NCBI RefSeq assembly: GCF_000372745.1
Contig: NZ_KB889678.1
Coordinates: 1-64,000, forward strand
DNA: 64,000 bases
From: Embleya scabrispora DSM 41855
Lineage (GTDB): Bacteria > Actinomycetota > Actinomycetes > Streptomycetales > Streptomycetaceae
Direction: 5' to 3'
A program made the position numbers and the translations under genes. Below, one piece after another: positions 43,078 through 50,891 of the stretch (its first letter is position 1; each line of letters begins with the position of its first letter). The notes under the pieces were generated by a model. The model was not told where the DNA came from, ran no database searches, and worked only from the letters and a program-made list of their open reading frames with translations.

Positions 43078-44237
43078 GCGCGACCTCGATGCACGGTGGC
43101 CGGGTGGCGATCGTCGGCGCTTCGGAGACCGACACCATCGGGAAGCGCCCCGACGCCTCGGTGCTCGGCCTGCACGCGGAGGCCGCGCGCAACGCGCTGC
43201 GCGACGCGGGCCTGACGATTTCCGACGTCGACGGGATCGCCACCGCCGGCATCTATCCGCAAGACATCTCCCACTACCTCGGCATCACCCCGCGATGGCT
43301 CGACGGCACGCTTGTCGGCGGTTGCAGTTTCCTCCTGCACGTCCGGCACGCGGCGGCGGCGATCGCCGCCGGTGCGGCCGACGTCGTGCTGGTGACGCAC
43401 GGCGAGTCCGGTCGATCCGGCGTCGGTGCGGACCCGTGGATCCGCAACCCGGCGGCAATCAGCGGCCAGTTCGAACAGCCTTACGGCGCCCAGGCCCCGT
43501 ACTCGACGTTCACCGTTCCGGCGCTCCGCTTCCTGCACGACCGGGGAATGACCGTCGAACACCTGGCCCACGTCGCGGTCGCCCAGCGCACCTGGGCCGT
43601 CGACAATCCCCGCGCGGCTCGGCGCGACCCGGTCACCGTCGCCGACGTCCTGGGCGGTCCGACCATCGCCTACCCGTTCACCCGCGACATGTGCTGCGTG
43701 GTCACCGACGGCGGCGGAGCGCTCGTACTCACCAGCGCCGAACGAGCACGTGACCTGCCGTCGACGAACCGAGCCGTGTACCTCCTCGGATCGGGCGAGT
43801 CCGCGGAATCGTCGATCGTCTCACAGATGGCCGATCCGGGGTCGTTCGCGGCATTTCGGCACGCGAGCGCGGAGGCCTTCCGAACAGCGGGACTCACGCA
43901 CGCGGACATCGATCACTTCATGGCCTACGACGCGTTCGCGCACCTCCCGCTGTACGCGCTCGAGGACGCCGGGTTCGTCGGACGCGGTGAGTCCGGTGAC
44001 TTCGTCGCCGAGGGGAACACCGTCAAGGGCGGACGCCTGCCGGTGAACACCAACGGCGGCGGGCTCTCCTACACGCACTCCGGCATGTACGGCATGTACG
44101 CCATCCAGGAGGCGGTTCGACAGCTCCGCGGCGAGGCACACGCACAGGTTCCGGGCGTGGATGTCAGCTTCGTACTCGGCGTGGGCATGTTCTTCGCGGC
44201 CGCCGGCAGCCTGGTGCTCGCGCGCCACCCGGCCTGA
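43074..44237 (+). CDS. Thiolase-superfamily protein of the SCPx/Ltp2 type (thiolase or retro-aldolase)
   Basis: The 387-residue protein has the thiolase fold: VGGCSFLLHVRHAAAAIAAG, TDGGGALVLTSAER, MAYDAFAHLPLYALED, VNTNGGGLSYTHSGMYGMYA and AVRQLRGEAHA. True SCPx thiolases usually have HDAF and GHPxGATG where this one has YDAF and THSGMYG, and those variants are seen in the lipid-transfer-protein aldolases that cleave side chains with a DUF35 partner. So retro-aldol cleavage of a beta-hydroxyacyl-CoA is at least as likely as thiolysis. The start codon overlaps the DUF35 gene. A hairpin follows at 44241. Confidence 0.85.
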   Translation: MSATSMHGGRVAIVGASETDTIGKRPDASVLGLHAEAARNALRDAGLTISDVDGIATAGIYPQDISHYLGITPRWLDGTLVGGCSFLLHVRHAAAAIAAGAADVVLVTHGESGRSGVGADPWIRNPAAISGQFEQPYGAQAPYSTFTVPALRFLHDRGMTVEHLAHVAVAQRTWAVDNPRAARRDPVTVADVLGGPTIAYPFTRDMCCVVTDGGGALVLTSAERARDLPSTNRAVYLLGSGESAESSIVSQMADPGSFAAFRHASAEAFRTAGLTHADIDHFMAYDAFAHLPLYALEDAGFVGRGESGDFVAEGNTVKGGRLPVNTNGGGLSYTHSGMYGMYAIQEAVRQLRGEAHAQVPGVDVSFVLGVGMFFAAAGSLVLARHPA

Positions 44238-44240
44238 CAT

Positions 44241-44269
44241 GGCAGCGCCGCAGGATCGACTGCGCTGCC
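44241..44269 (+). terminator. Hairpin after the thiolase-like gene
   Basis: Eight-base arms at 44241-44248 and 44262-44269 enclose a 13-base loop that can pair further, starting four bases after the TGA. It likely ends the DUF35-thiolase transcript before the TetR gene. Confidence 0.4.
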
Positions 44270-44416
44270 TGGGAAGATCGGGTCGGCGGGGTGTACGGCT
44301 CCGCTATCGTGAATGTGCCGGGTTCGGGCGACAGTCGGCGGGCCGCCGAGCAAGAAACACCGGTCGCCACGGATACCATGCACCGACAGTGCGTGGCGAA
44401 GGACTTCGGAGTGACG

Positions 44417-45070
44417 ATGTCAGCGATTCGAACCACCGGGCGCACACCTGCGGCGCAAGCCTTCCGCGCCAACCAGGTGATCGAGACGGCACGTCAGCTC
44501 GCGTCCGAAGGCGGCTACGAGGCGGTCCAGATGCGCGAGGTCGCCAAGCGCGCTCGCGTCGCGCTCGCCACGCTCTATCGCTACTACCCCTCGAAGGACG
44601 ATCTCATCCGGGCCTTCGTCGACACGGACGTGCAGCTGCTGCGCGACGACGTCATCGCGCGGCCGCCGCACGACTCGACGCCCAACGCGCGGGCGGCGAC
44701 GGTGTTCATCCGGGCCTTCCGCGCGATGACCCGCGATCGCGGTTTCGCGCAGGCCGCGATGAGCATTCACCACTCGCCGCGCCCGCTCGGGCTCGGCCGC
44801 GGCCCGGTCGCGGAGCCACTGCGGAACTCCTTCGTCGACATCGCGGCGCTCGCAGCCTGGGGACCGGACCACGAGACCACGGCCGACGAGTACCTCGCCC
44901 TGCACGTGCTCGAGTCGTTGCTCAACAGCAGCGTGCTCAGTTGGCTCGATGGTGCCATGACTGCGGAGTACGTCGAGGAACGGCTGGCGTTCGCCGGAAC
45001 CCGGATGCTCACTTCCGAGATGCCGGCCCAACCCGCAGATGTGAAGACGGGAACCCGCCGGGTCCGATAG
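44417..45070 (+). CDS. TetR-family regulator resembling KstR
   Basis: The 217-residue protein has the TetR DNA-binding domain (VIETARQLASEGGYEAVQMR, EVAKRARVALATLYRYYPSK, DDLIRAF) and an all-helical ligand domain. The Q-M-R-E-V-A-K-R-A-R-V-A-L-A-T-L-Y-R-Y-Y-P-S-K helix-turn-helix is close to that of KstR, the repressor of actinobacterial sterol catabolism, whose operator is an AAC-GTT dyad released by acyl-CoA ligands. ATG 44417 is preceded by GGAG; GTG 44411 in frame is an alternative. It is the natural candidate to bind the AGAAC-N3-GTTCT sites in this window. Confidence 0.9.
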   Translation: MSAIRTTGRTPAAQAFRANQVIETARQLASEGGYEAVQMREVAKRARVALATLYRYYPSKDDLIRAFVDTDVQLLRDDVIARPPHDSTPNARAATVFIRAFRAMTRDRGFAQAAMSIHHSPRPLGLGRGPVAEPLRNSFVDIAALAAWGPDHETTADEYLALHVLESLLNSSVLSWLDGAMTAEYVEERLAFAGTRMLTSEMPAQPADVKTGTRRVR

Positions 45071-45134
45071 CCAGGCGGAATCGCCATGCGCCGCCCGCAC
45101 GACTGCGAGCCGCCCGTCCGGACCGTGATTGAGG

Positions 45135-46502
45135 ATGCACGGTCCACGATCCACCTGGATCCTCGCCACCTGTCTTCTCGGCGTCTTCGTCACCACGCTG
45201 CCCGTCACCCTCTTGACGATCTCGGTCGGTCGGATAGCGCGGGACGTCCACTCCGTGCCGTCCGTCGTCTCGTGGACCACCACGGCTCCCATGCTGGCGG
45301 CTGCAACTGCGATGCCGTTGTTCGGTCGCCTCGGCGACATTCACGGTCATCGGCAGATCTATCTCCTCGGACTGGCCACCGCGACGTTGTTCGCCGGAGC
45401 CACGGCGTTCGCCTGGGATGCGCCGAGTCTCATCGCGTTCCGCACCCTGTCGCAGACCGGCGCGGCGGCCATGGTGCCGAGCACCTACGCGACCCTGTTC
45501 GCCACGTTCACCGAGGAGAAGAGGGTTCGTGCATCCTCGCTCGCCGGCGCGACCCAGGCCGCAGCAGCGGCCGGCGGCCTGGTCGTCGGCGGACCCCTGG
45601 TCGACCTGATCGGGTGGCGAGCGCTCTTCCTGGCTCAGGCCGGCGCCGCCGCTGCGGCCCTCGTCGCAGGTGCGGGCGTGTTGCCCGCGACCAGGAGACC
45701 CGGGCCGTCCCCGTCCCTCGACCTGCCGGGCGCCTGCCTGCTCGGCGTCACCACGTTCTCCGTCACGTTCGGACTGAACCGACTGCTCTCCGGCTCCCCC
45801 GCCCTCGCGCTGCCGATCCTCGCCGTCGCACCCGTCTCCCTCCTCGCCCTGGTGGGCGTCGAGCGTCGAGCGCGGCATCCGCTGCTTCCGCTGCACCTGC
45901 TGACCGACCGGGACACGGCGGTGGGATGCGGTGTCTCCTTCGTGGTCAACATCGCATGGATGGGGAACTTCGTGACGGCCCCCCTGCTCCTGCAGTCGGT
46001 GTTCGGTCTCTCCACGACCGCGACCTCTCTCGTGAGCGCCCCACGGACCTCGCTCATCCTGGCGGCCGCACCCGCGTCGGCCGCCTTGAGCGAGCGACGG
46101 GGTGAGCGACGCGTGGTCACGGGTGCGGCCATCGTGCTCGCAGCCGTAAGCGGTGGCCTGAGCGTCGCGAGCCATCTTCGCGAGCTCGCGCCGATGGCGG
46201 TCCTGCTGGCGGCGAGCGGCCTGGCCCTGGGGCTCGTCCAACCCCCGCTCGTGTCCGCCACGATTCGCACCACGCCCCCGGACGAAGTCGGCCTCGTCGT
46301 CTCGCTGCAGCAGACCGCGAATCAGATCGGCGGCGTGGTCGGCATAGGCGCCGGGACCGCGATCGCCGCCGACGCGACCACGCCGCAGCCGTTCGTCATC
46401 GTGTTCGCGCTATCGGCGGGCCTTTTCGCCGCCGCGGCACTTCTCAGCACGAGGCTCAGGCGCCGCAGGTCAGGTCGACCCGTCGAAGTCGAGTCCCAGT
46501 AG
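45135..46502 (+). CDS. Major facilitator superfamily transporter (DHA2-like)
   Basis: The 455-residue membrane protein has about 12-14 hydrophobic helices and the MFS loop motif FGRLGDIHGHRQIYLLG between helices 2 and 3, with RTLSQTGAAAMVPSTYATLF in helices 4-5, the pattern of drug:H+ antiporters. It may export a toxic intermediate or take up substrate. ATG 45135 is chosen; TTG 45129 in frame lies just before it. It follows the TetR gene by 64 bases, probably co-transcribed. Its 3' end overlaps the convergent amidohydrolase gene by 33 bases. Confidence 0.9.
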   Translation: MHGPRSTWILATCLLGVFVTTLPVTLLTISVGRIARDVHSVPSVVSWTTTAPMLAAATAMPLFGRLGDIHGHRQIYLLGLATATLFAGATAFAWDAPSLIAFRTLSQTGAAAMVPSTYATLFATFTEEKRVRASSLAGATQAAAAAGGLVVGGPLVDLIGWRALFLAQAGAAAAALVAGAGVLPATRRPGPSPSLDLPGACLLGVTTFSVTFGLNRLLSGSPALALPILAVAPVSLLALVGVERRARHPLLPLHLLTDRDTAVGCGVSFVVNIAWMGNFVTAPLLLQSVFGLSTTATSLVSAPRTSLILAAAPASAALSERRGERRVVTGAAIVLAAVSGGLSVASHLRELAPMAVLLAASGLALGLVQPPLVSATIRTTPPDEVGLVVSLQQTANQIGGVVGIGAGTAIAADATTPQPFVIVFALSAGLFAAAALLSTRLRRRRSGRPVEVESQ

Positions 46503-47330
46503 CTCGCCGGCGTTGCGGTACGCGATCCGCGCGAGAACATCGGGAGGGAAGCCGATTGCGTGCATCTCCCGGACAGGGAACGCCGTGTAGAAGTTGCGCG
46601 GCCCGGAGTAGTGGTCGGTGCCGAGTACGAGCCGGTCCGGTCCCCAGCGCTCGACGAAGTGCGCGAATCCATGCGCCACGGCCGTCGCGACGCCGGTGTC
46701 GAACCAGACGTTGGGGAAGTCGCCGGCGACCTCGACGAGTTGGGCCGCCTGCTGCGGGCTGGAGAAGCCGTCGAGCGCGAGGAACCGCACGTCGGGATAT
46801 CGGCGTGCCAGCGCGAAGAGCCGCCAGGGTGACTCCATGTCGGAGGACTCGGCGAGGATGTGGACGAGCACCGCGCGGTCGAACGCCCTCGCCGTCTCGA
46901 GCACCACCGACATGCGTTCGTCGTTGACGGTCAGGCCGAGGTAGCGGTGGTGGTAGGACACACCGCGGAAGTCCAACTCGTCGAAGCATCGGACGAGTTC
47001 GGCTTCCGCAGACTGCGGCTCGGCAGGGTTGACCGTGGCGCAGGCGGCCGCGACGAGATCCGGCCGCTCGTCGCGGTACCGGGCGAGCACGTCGTGGGCG
47101 GTCGCGTACCTCTGATTGTCGTGCGTGAGGGTCATCAGCGGCATCGGCATGATGACGCAGCGATCGATGTCGTTCGCTGCCATGAAGTCCTGCCGGTCGG
47201 CTTGATCCTGCTGCCGCCACTCGGGTTGCATCCACTCGTCGGGCTCGATGTTCCCCACGTGGTGATGACAGTCGATGACCGGAATGGAAAGCTCGGCACC
47301 GCCGGCTGCGTCGAACACGCGGTATCCCAT
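46470..47330 (-). CDS. Amidohydrolase-family (amidohydro-2) protein
   Basis: The 286-residue protein has the metal-binding start VIDCHHHVGN, the mid-barrel FRGVSYHHRYLGLTV, a His in LVHILAES, and GTDHYSGPRN with the late Asp, matching the ACMSD/gamma-resorcylate-decarboxylase branch of the amidohydrolases. Those enzymes use one zinc ion for hydrolysis or non-oxidative decarboxylation. A carboxyl-removing or ring-opening hydrolysis step in the catabolic pathway is possible, but the substrate is unknown. It is 206 bases downstream of the SDR gene. Confidence 0.85.
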   Translation of the reverse strand: MGYRVFDAAGGAELSIPVIDCHHHVGNIEPDEWMQPEWRQQDQADRQDFMAANDIDRCVIMPMPLMTLTHDNQRYATAHDVLARYRDERPDLVAAACATVNPAEPQSAEAELVRCFDELDFRGVSYHHRYLGLTVNDERMSVVLETARAFDRAVLVHILAESSDMESPWRLFALARRYPDVRFLALDGFSSPQQAAQLVEVAGDFPNVWFDTGVATAVAHGFAHFVERWGPDRLVLGTDHYSGPRNFYTAFPVREMHAIGFPPDVLARIAYRNAGELLGLDFDGST

Positions 47331-47536
47331 GTCTCCTCCGAAATTCCGACTGGCCCGCGCGCCGTCGCCGGCGTGCTGCGCACAGACAACTCGCCATCGC
47401 CGACGACCGGCGCCGGCTGTGAAGTCGATGACTCACGGGCAACCACCCCGACCGTCGGCCGCGGGTGGCCACTGCGGGAGCAGCCAACCGCATCGAATCG
47501 GCGATCAGTGCAGTCACACCGCGTCATCTGCATCGA

Positions 47537-48298
47537 TCAGGTGACACTGAAACCGCCGTCGACGATGACCGTCTGACCACACATGTAGCCACCGGCGGCC
47601 GAGACCAGCCAGATGATGGTCGCCGCGATCTCCTGCGCTGATCCGAACCGGCCGAGCAGAGTGCGGCTGGTGAGCTTGGCGAGTCGGTCGTCGTCGTAGA
47701 CGGCGGTCATCTCCGATGCGACGTAGCCGGGGGCGATTGCGTTGACCCGGATGCCGAATCGCTGCGCCCACTGCTGGGCGAGGTCACGGGTCAGACCGAC
47801 CAACGCCGCCTTGCTCGCCGAGTAGGCGGCCTGCGGCAGCCCGGCCGTGGTGTACGCGAGCACGCTCGAAAGGTTGACGATGGCGCTACCGGGTTGCATC
47901 ACTCGCGCGCACGCCTGCGCGAGCCAATAGGCACCCATGAGATTGATGTCGACGACCTGCCGGAACTGTTCCGGCGTTTCCCGAAGAGCCGGTACCGCAG
48001 TTCCCAATCCGGCGTTGTTGACCAGGACGTCGACATGACCGAAGTGGTTCATCGCCGCATCGACAACTGCCTGGCAGTCCTCCGGCCTGGTCACGTCGGC
48101 CGGCACCGCGAGGGCCTCCCGGCCGGCCGCGCGGACCAGTTCCGCGGTCTCGGCCAGTCGGTCTCCGCGGCGGGCGGCGAGCAGGACATCCGCACCGGCC
48201 TCGGCCAGGCTCACGGCGAACTGCACCCCCAGTCCAGAGGATGCGCCGCTGATGACCGCGACCTTGCCGTCCAGTCGAAACGAATCCAGGACGCTCAT
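47537..48298 (-). CDS. Short-chain dehydrogenase/reductase
   Basis: The 253 residues show SGASSGLG for cofactor, LVNNAGLG, the catalytic NLSSVLAYTTAGLPQAAYSASKAA with YxxxK, and APGYVASEMTAV. It has the classical SDR length and ends VIVDGGFSV. ATG 48298 is the start that begins a normal SDR N-terminus (SVLDSFRLDGKVAVISGAS); the frame is open further 5'. In the block with kinase, acyl-CoA dehydrogenase and P450 it probably handles a hydroxy- or ketoacyl-CoA. Confidence 0.9.
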   Translation of the reverse strand: MSVLDSFRLDGKVAVISGASSGLGVQFAVSLAEAGADVLLAARRGDRLAETAELVRAAGREALAVPADVTRPEDCQAVVDAAMNHFGHVDVLVNNAGLGTAVPALRETPEQFRQVVDINLMGAYWLAQACARVMQPGSAIVNLSSVLAYTTAGLPQAAYSASKAALVGLTRDLAQQWAQRFGIRVNAIAPGYVASEMTAVYDDDRLAKLTSRTLLGRFGSAQEIAATIIWLVSAAGGYMCGQTVIVDGGFSVT

Positions 48299-48341
48299 AC
48301 GAAGACCTGCCTTCTGGAAGGGGGCGGCGCCGAGCCGGGCG

Positions 48342-49379
48342 CTATGCGCCATCGAGCAGCCTGAGGCCACGGGCCGCGAGAACGGGCACGGCCGTCCCGA
48401 CCTTGTCGTAGCCCTCGCCCACGGCGAGCCCGCCAAGGTGGCGCGCATGCACTCCTTCGAGGATTGCTGCGAGCTTCATCGCCGCGAGGGCCAGGTAGAT
48501 CGGCAGCTGGGACAGATCACGTCCGGTCCGGGCCGCGTAGCGCTCGGCCAACTCGGTGGTCGTGCGGAACCCGGGCAGGGTCGTCAACCCGGCAGCCACC
48601 GAAATGGAGTCCCGCTCAACGTCGTCTCGGTCGTGCCAGTAGGTAAGCATGGACGCGAGGTCGACCACCGGGTGCCCGAGGGTGGCCAGTTCCCAGTCGA
48701 GGATGGCGAGTACCCGTGGCGGGGCGGTGTTGACGATGGTGTTGTCGAGTCGATAGTCGCCGTGCACGACCGTGGTCTCCTCGTCGGCCGGCACGGCTTC
48801 TTCCAGCCTGGCGAGCAACCGGTCCATGTCCGGGAGTTCACGGGTCCTCGAGTTCTGCCACTGCTTGCCCCAGGTGTGCACCTGGCGGGCCGCATAGCCG
48901 CCCCGCTTGCCGAAGTCGCCCAGGCCGACCGCGTCGACGTCCACCGAGTGCAGGTCACCCAGCGCATCGACGAGGCCGTCGCTGAGCGCGGCCCGCTGTT
49001 CCGGCGTCAGCTCGCCGGCCTCCGCGGCGCCTCTTACCACCAGCCCGCGAACCTCGCGCATGACATAGAACGGAGCGCCCAATACCTTCTCGTCGTCGCA
49101 GAAGGCGAGCACCTCGGGAACGGGGACCGGGGTCGGGCCGAGCGCCACCAGCGCCCGGTGCTCGCGTCGCATGTCGTGCGCACCACGCAACGCATGTCCC
49201 AGCGGCGGCCGGCGCAGTACCAGACGCTGGTCACCGGCTTCGATCCGAAAGGTCAGATTGGAAAGGCCGCCGGAGATGACCTCGGCGGACCAGTCGGAAT
49301 CGAGACCGAGTTCCCTCCGCAGGTAGGTGGCGGCCGATTCCCGCGGCAGGCCGGGCAGGTCTTTCCGGGTGAGGCTCAT
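48342..49379 (-). CDS. APH-family kinase paired with an acyl-CoA dehydrogenase
   Basis: The 345-residue protein has the aminoglycoside-phosphotransferase fold: SGGLSNLTFRIEAGDQRLVL, then the Brenner motif VVHGDYRLDNTIVN with the catalytic Asp, and the metal-binding ILDWELATLGHP. It is not an antibiotic resistance gene: its start overlaps the stop of an acyl-CoA dehydrogenase gene (ATGA), as in bacterial levulinate-type pathways and in the mammalian ACAD10/11 fusion, where such a kinase phosphorylates a 4-hydroxyacyl-CoA and the dehydrogenase-fold partner removes the phosphate. That role is inferred from the pairing. Confidence 0.88.
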   Translation of the reverse strand: MSLTRKDLPGLPRESAATYLRRELGLDSDWSAEVISGGLSNLTFRIEAGDQRLVLRRPPLGHALRGAHDMRREHRALVALGPTPVPVPEVLAFCDDEKVLGAPFYVMREVRGLVVRGAAEAGELTPEQRAALSDGLVDALGDLHSVDVDAVGLGDFGKRGGYAARQVHTWGKQWQNSRTRELPDMDRLLARLEEAVPADEETTVVHGDYRLDNTIVNTAPPRVLAILDWELATLGHPVVDLASMLTYWHDRDDVERDSISVAAGLTTLPGFRTTTELAERYAARTGRDLSQLPIYLALAAMKLAAILEGVHARHLGGLAVGEGYDKVGTAVPVLAARGLRLLDGA

Positions 49380-50554
49380 CGGGTCTCCGCCCTCGCCCGC
49401 CGTGCCGCGCGCTTGGCCAAGGACATCCGGTGCACCTCCGAGGCGCCGTCGTAGATACGGAACGCCCGGATGTCGGCGTAGATCCGGCCGACGACCAGTT
49501 CCTCGCTCATGCCGAGACCGCCGCAGAGCTGCACGCTGCGGTCGACGATCCGGCCGGCTGCCTCGCTGACGAAGACCTTGGCGATGGACGAGGACTCCGT
49601 GCTTCGGTCGCCCTCGGCGATCGTCCAACTGGCCTGCCACGTCAGCGCGCGGGCGGCCGCGAGGTCGATCTCATTGTCCGCGATCATTTGCTGCGCCATG
49701 CCGTGTTGCGCGAGCGGTTCGCCGAACAGCTCGCGGGTGACACTGCGGGCCAGCGCGATCTCGTGCGCCCGGCGCGCGGCGCCGAGCCAGCGCATGCAGT
49801 GCGTGAGCCGCGCCGGGGCCAAGCGGACCTGGGCGTAACGGAATCCTTCGCCCGGCGCACCGAGGACGGCCGCGTCGTCGACGCGAACGTCATCGAACGT
49901 GACCCGGCAATGGCCGCCGACCATGGTGCGGTCGATGGTGCGGGCGTGGCCGGTGATCCGATAGCCGGGCGTATCGGAATCGATCAGGAACATCGTGGCT
50001 CCACTGCCGTCGGTATTGGCGGCCATGACGATGCAGAATCCCGCGCCTTCGGCTCCGGTGATCAGGTGCTTGACGCCCGAGATCGACCAACCGCCGTCGA
50101 CTCGAGTCGCGGATGTGCGCAGGGCGGTCGGGTCGGACCCGGCCCCCGGGAGCGGTTCCGTCATCGCGAAGCAGGAGCGCATGTCACCGGCGACAAGCGG
50201 GACGAGGTAGCGCTCCTTCTGCGCCTCGGTCGCGACGACATTCAACAGGTGGATGTTGCCCTCGTCCGGTGCCGCGCAGTTGATGGCCAGCGGGCCGAGC
50301 AGCGAACGGCCGGCCTCCTCGAGCAGCACCGCGGCCTCGTCGAAACCGAATCCGCCACCGCCGACTGCGGCGTCCGCTTGGGGGGCCCACACACCGGCTG
50401 CCTTGGCCGCCGCCTGAAGCGTGATGCGCACGTCGTCGGTGAGACCGTTGGCGAATACCTCTTGCTCGATCGGAATGACCGTGCAGTCGACGAAGTCGCG
50501 AATGGCTTCCTGCCAGTGTCGTACCCGGTCGGGCACCGTGAAGTCGAACGACAA
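49376..50554 (-). CDS. Acyl-CoA dehydrogenase (ACAD10/11-like)
   Basis: The 392-residue flavoenzyme has the N-terminal helical domain (FTVPDRVRHWQEAIRDFVDC), CFAMTEPLPGAGSDPTALRT for FAD/substrate contact, GVKHLITGAEGAGFCIVMA, LCGGLGMSEELVVGRIYADI and the late RIYDGASEVHRMSLAKRAAR motif typical of kinase-linked members. TTG 50554 is chosen because AAGGAG lies 8 bases upstream; ATG 50590 in frame has no ribosome binding site. It can dehydrogenate an acyl-CoA or, with its kinase partner, eliminate phosphate from a 4-phosphoacyl-CoA. Confidence 0.9.
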   Translation of the reverse strand: MSFDFTVPDRVRHWQEAIRDFVDCTVIPIEQEVFANGLTDDVRITLQAAAKAAGVWAPQADAAVGGGGFGFDEAAVLLEEAGRSLLGPLAINCAAPDEGNIHLLNVVATEAQKERYLVPLVAGDMRSCFAMTEPLPGAGSDPTALRTSATRVDGGWSISGVKHLITGAEGAGFCIVMAANTDGSGATMFLIDSDTPGYRITGHARTIDRTMVGGHCRVTFDDVRVDDAAVLGAPGEGFRYAQVRLAPARLTHCMRWLGAARRAHEIALARSVTRELFGEPLAQHGMAQQMIADNEIDLAAARALTWQASWTIAEGDRSTESSSIAKVFVSEAAGRIVDRSVQLCGGLGMSEELVVGRIYADIRAFRIYDGASEVHRMSLAKRAARRARAETR

Positions 50555-50636
50555 GTCCTCCGCTCCTTTCGAGTGTGCCGGCGAAAACATGGCGCGGCGG
50601 ACTGCTGATGATCGGCTGACGCGGACGCGGAGTCGG

Positions 50637-50861
50637 TCAGGGCGCAGCCTCTACCAGGGTGATCGCCAGCGTCGGGCACATGTCAGACGCTTCCTGGAGC
50701 TGCTCGCGCTGCGATTCGTCCAGGGCCGGCGACACATAGCGGTCCGTGGATTCGGAGCGAAAGGCAAGCAGTCCCTGGTCATCCAGGCTGAACACCTCGG
50801 GAGCGGAAAACATGCATTGCCCGTGATTGTTGCATCTCTTGAGGTCGACTTCGATTCTCAT
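50637..50861 (-). CDS. 3Fe-4S-type ferredoxin (second P450 partner)
   Basis: The 74-residue protein has Cys10 and Cys16 in CNNHGQC and Cys62 in MCPTLAI, with His13 where a fourth Cys would be, giving a probable 3Fe-4S cluster (His at this place is known in P450 ferredoxins). ATG 50861 follows GGGAGAG; ATG 50873 in frame is an alternative. It lies 30 bases after the P450 gene. No reductase is next to it. Confidence 0.92.
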   Translation of the reverse strand: MRIEVDLKRCNNHGQCMFSAPEVFSLDDQGLLAFRSESTDRYVSPALDESQREQLQEASDMCPTLAITLVEAAP

Positions 50862-50891
50862 TCGCTCTCCCATTTGGCTGCAGATGCGGAA

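Noticed and set aside
36806-44237. A complete sterol degradation cluster
   Set aside because: The P450, DUF35/thiolase, MaoC and KstR-like genes resemble side-chain steps, but ketosteroid dehydrogenase, ring hydroxylases and the extradiol enzyme are not in the window.
48342-49379. Aminoglycoside resistance gene
   Set aside because: The APH fold is present, but coupling to an acyl-CoA dehydrogenase gene points to acyl-CoA metabolism.
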